A DNA stretch of 64,000 bases, from NCBI RefSeq assembly GCF_041146395.1, contig NC_091002.1:9976501-10040500 (forward strand). Direction: 5' to 3'. A program made the translations under genes and the position numbers. Each line of letters starts with the position of its first letter. The first letter of the stretch is position 1. Below are positions 40,484-64,000 of the stretch, one piece after another. The stretch is from Eulemur rufifrons (Eukaryota > Chordata > Mammalia > Primates > Lemuridae). The notes beneath the pieces are model-generated. The model saw nothing but the letters and a program-made list of their open reading frames with translations, was not told the origin of the DNA and searched no databases.

Positions 40484-64000
<23,517 letters not shown>

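Overview
The window is nuclear DNA from a mammal, most probably a strepsirrhine (lemur-like) primate. It holds split genes with GT-AG introns, three CpG-rich promoters and about 25 Alu elements. Most of these Alus carry a long A/T-rich linker between the arms and a right arm ending in GACGCCACGGCACT...CTCTAGCC, which I associate with lemur Alus. L1 copies with a G-rich 3' UTR agree. The species call rests on repeat appearance, not on a search.

Gene order, left to right: DZANK1 (minus; only its first coding exon and promoter are inside), POLR3F (plus; complete, 9 coding exons, 316 aa), RBBP9 (minus; complete, 5 coding exons, 186 aa) and SEC23B (plus; 12 coding exons for residues 1-503, the rest lies beyond the right edge). 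As I recall it, this is the order on human chromosome 20p11.23. All exon phases join without a frameshift, and every coding exon boundary I placed has GT-AG signals.

Layout: 1-4.6 kb DZANK1 5' end; 4.3-5.2 kb CpG-rich divergent promoter; 5.0-20.5 kb POLR3F; 20.5-26.2 kb convergent intergenic DNA; 26.2-32.5 kb RBBP9; 32.5-37.1 kb repeat-rich spacer; 37.1-37.8 kb SEC23B promoter; 37.6-64 kb SEC23B. The four genes have no shared pathway: POLR3F is an RNA polymerase III subunit, RBBP9 a serine hydrolase, SEC23B a COPII coat subunit, and DZANK1 a zinc-ribbon/ankyrin protein linked to cilia and vesicle transport.

Most remaining bases are transposon remains: Alus, L1, L2, MIR, hAT and Tigger DNA transposons, MaLR-like LTRs, two related solo LTRs with perfect 6-bp target duplications, and a near full-length Tigger1 carrying nested MER2 and Alu insertions. 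I found no tRNA, rRNA, CRISPR array or obviously new multi-gene system. The best leads are the two sense-oriented solo LTRs, an RFX-type X-box in the DZANK1/POLR3F promoter, repeated splice donors at SEC23B exon 1, a perfect 60-bp tandem duplication in SEC23B, and a His at SEC23B residue 372. Human protein comparisons are from memory, not alignment.
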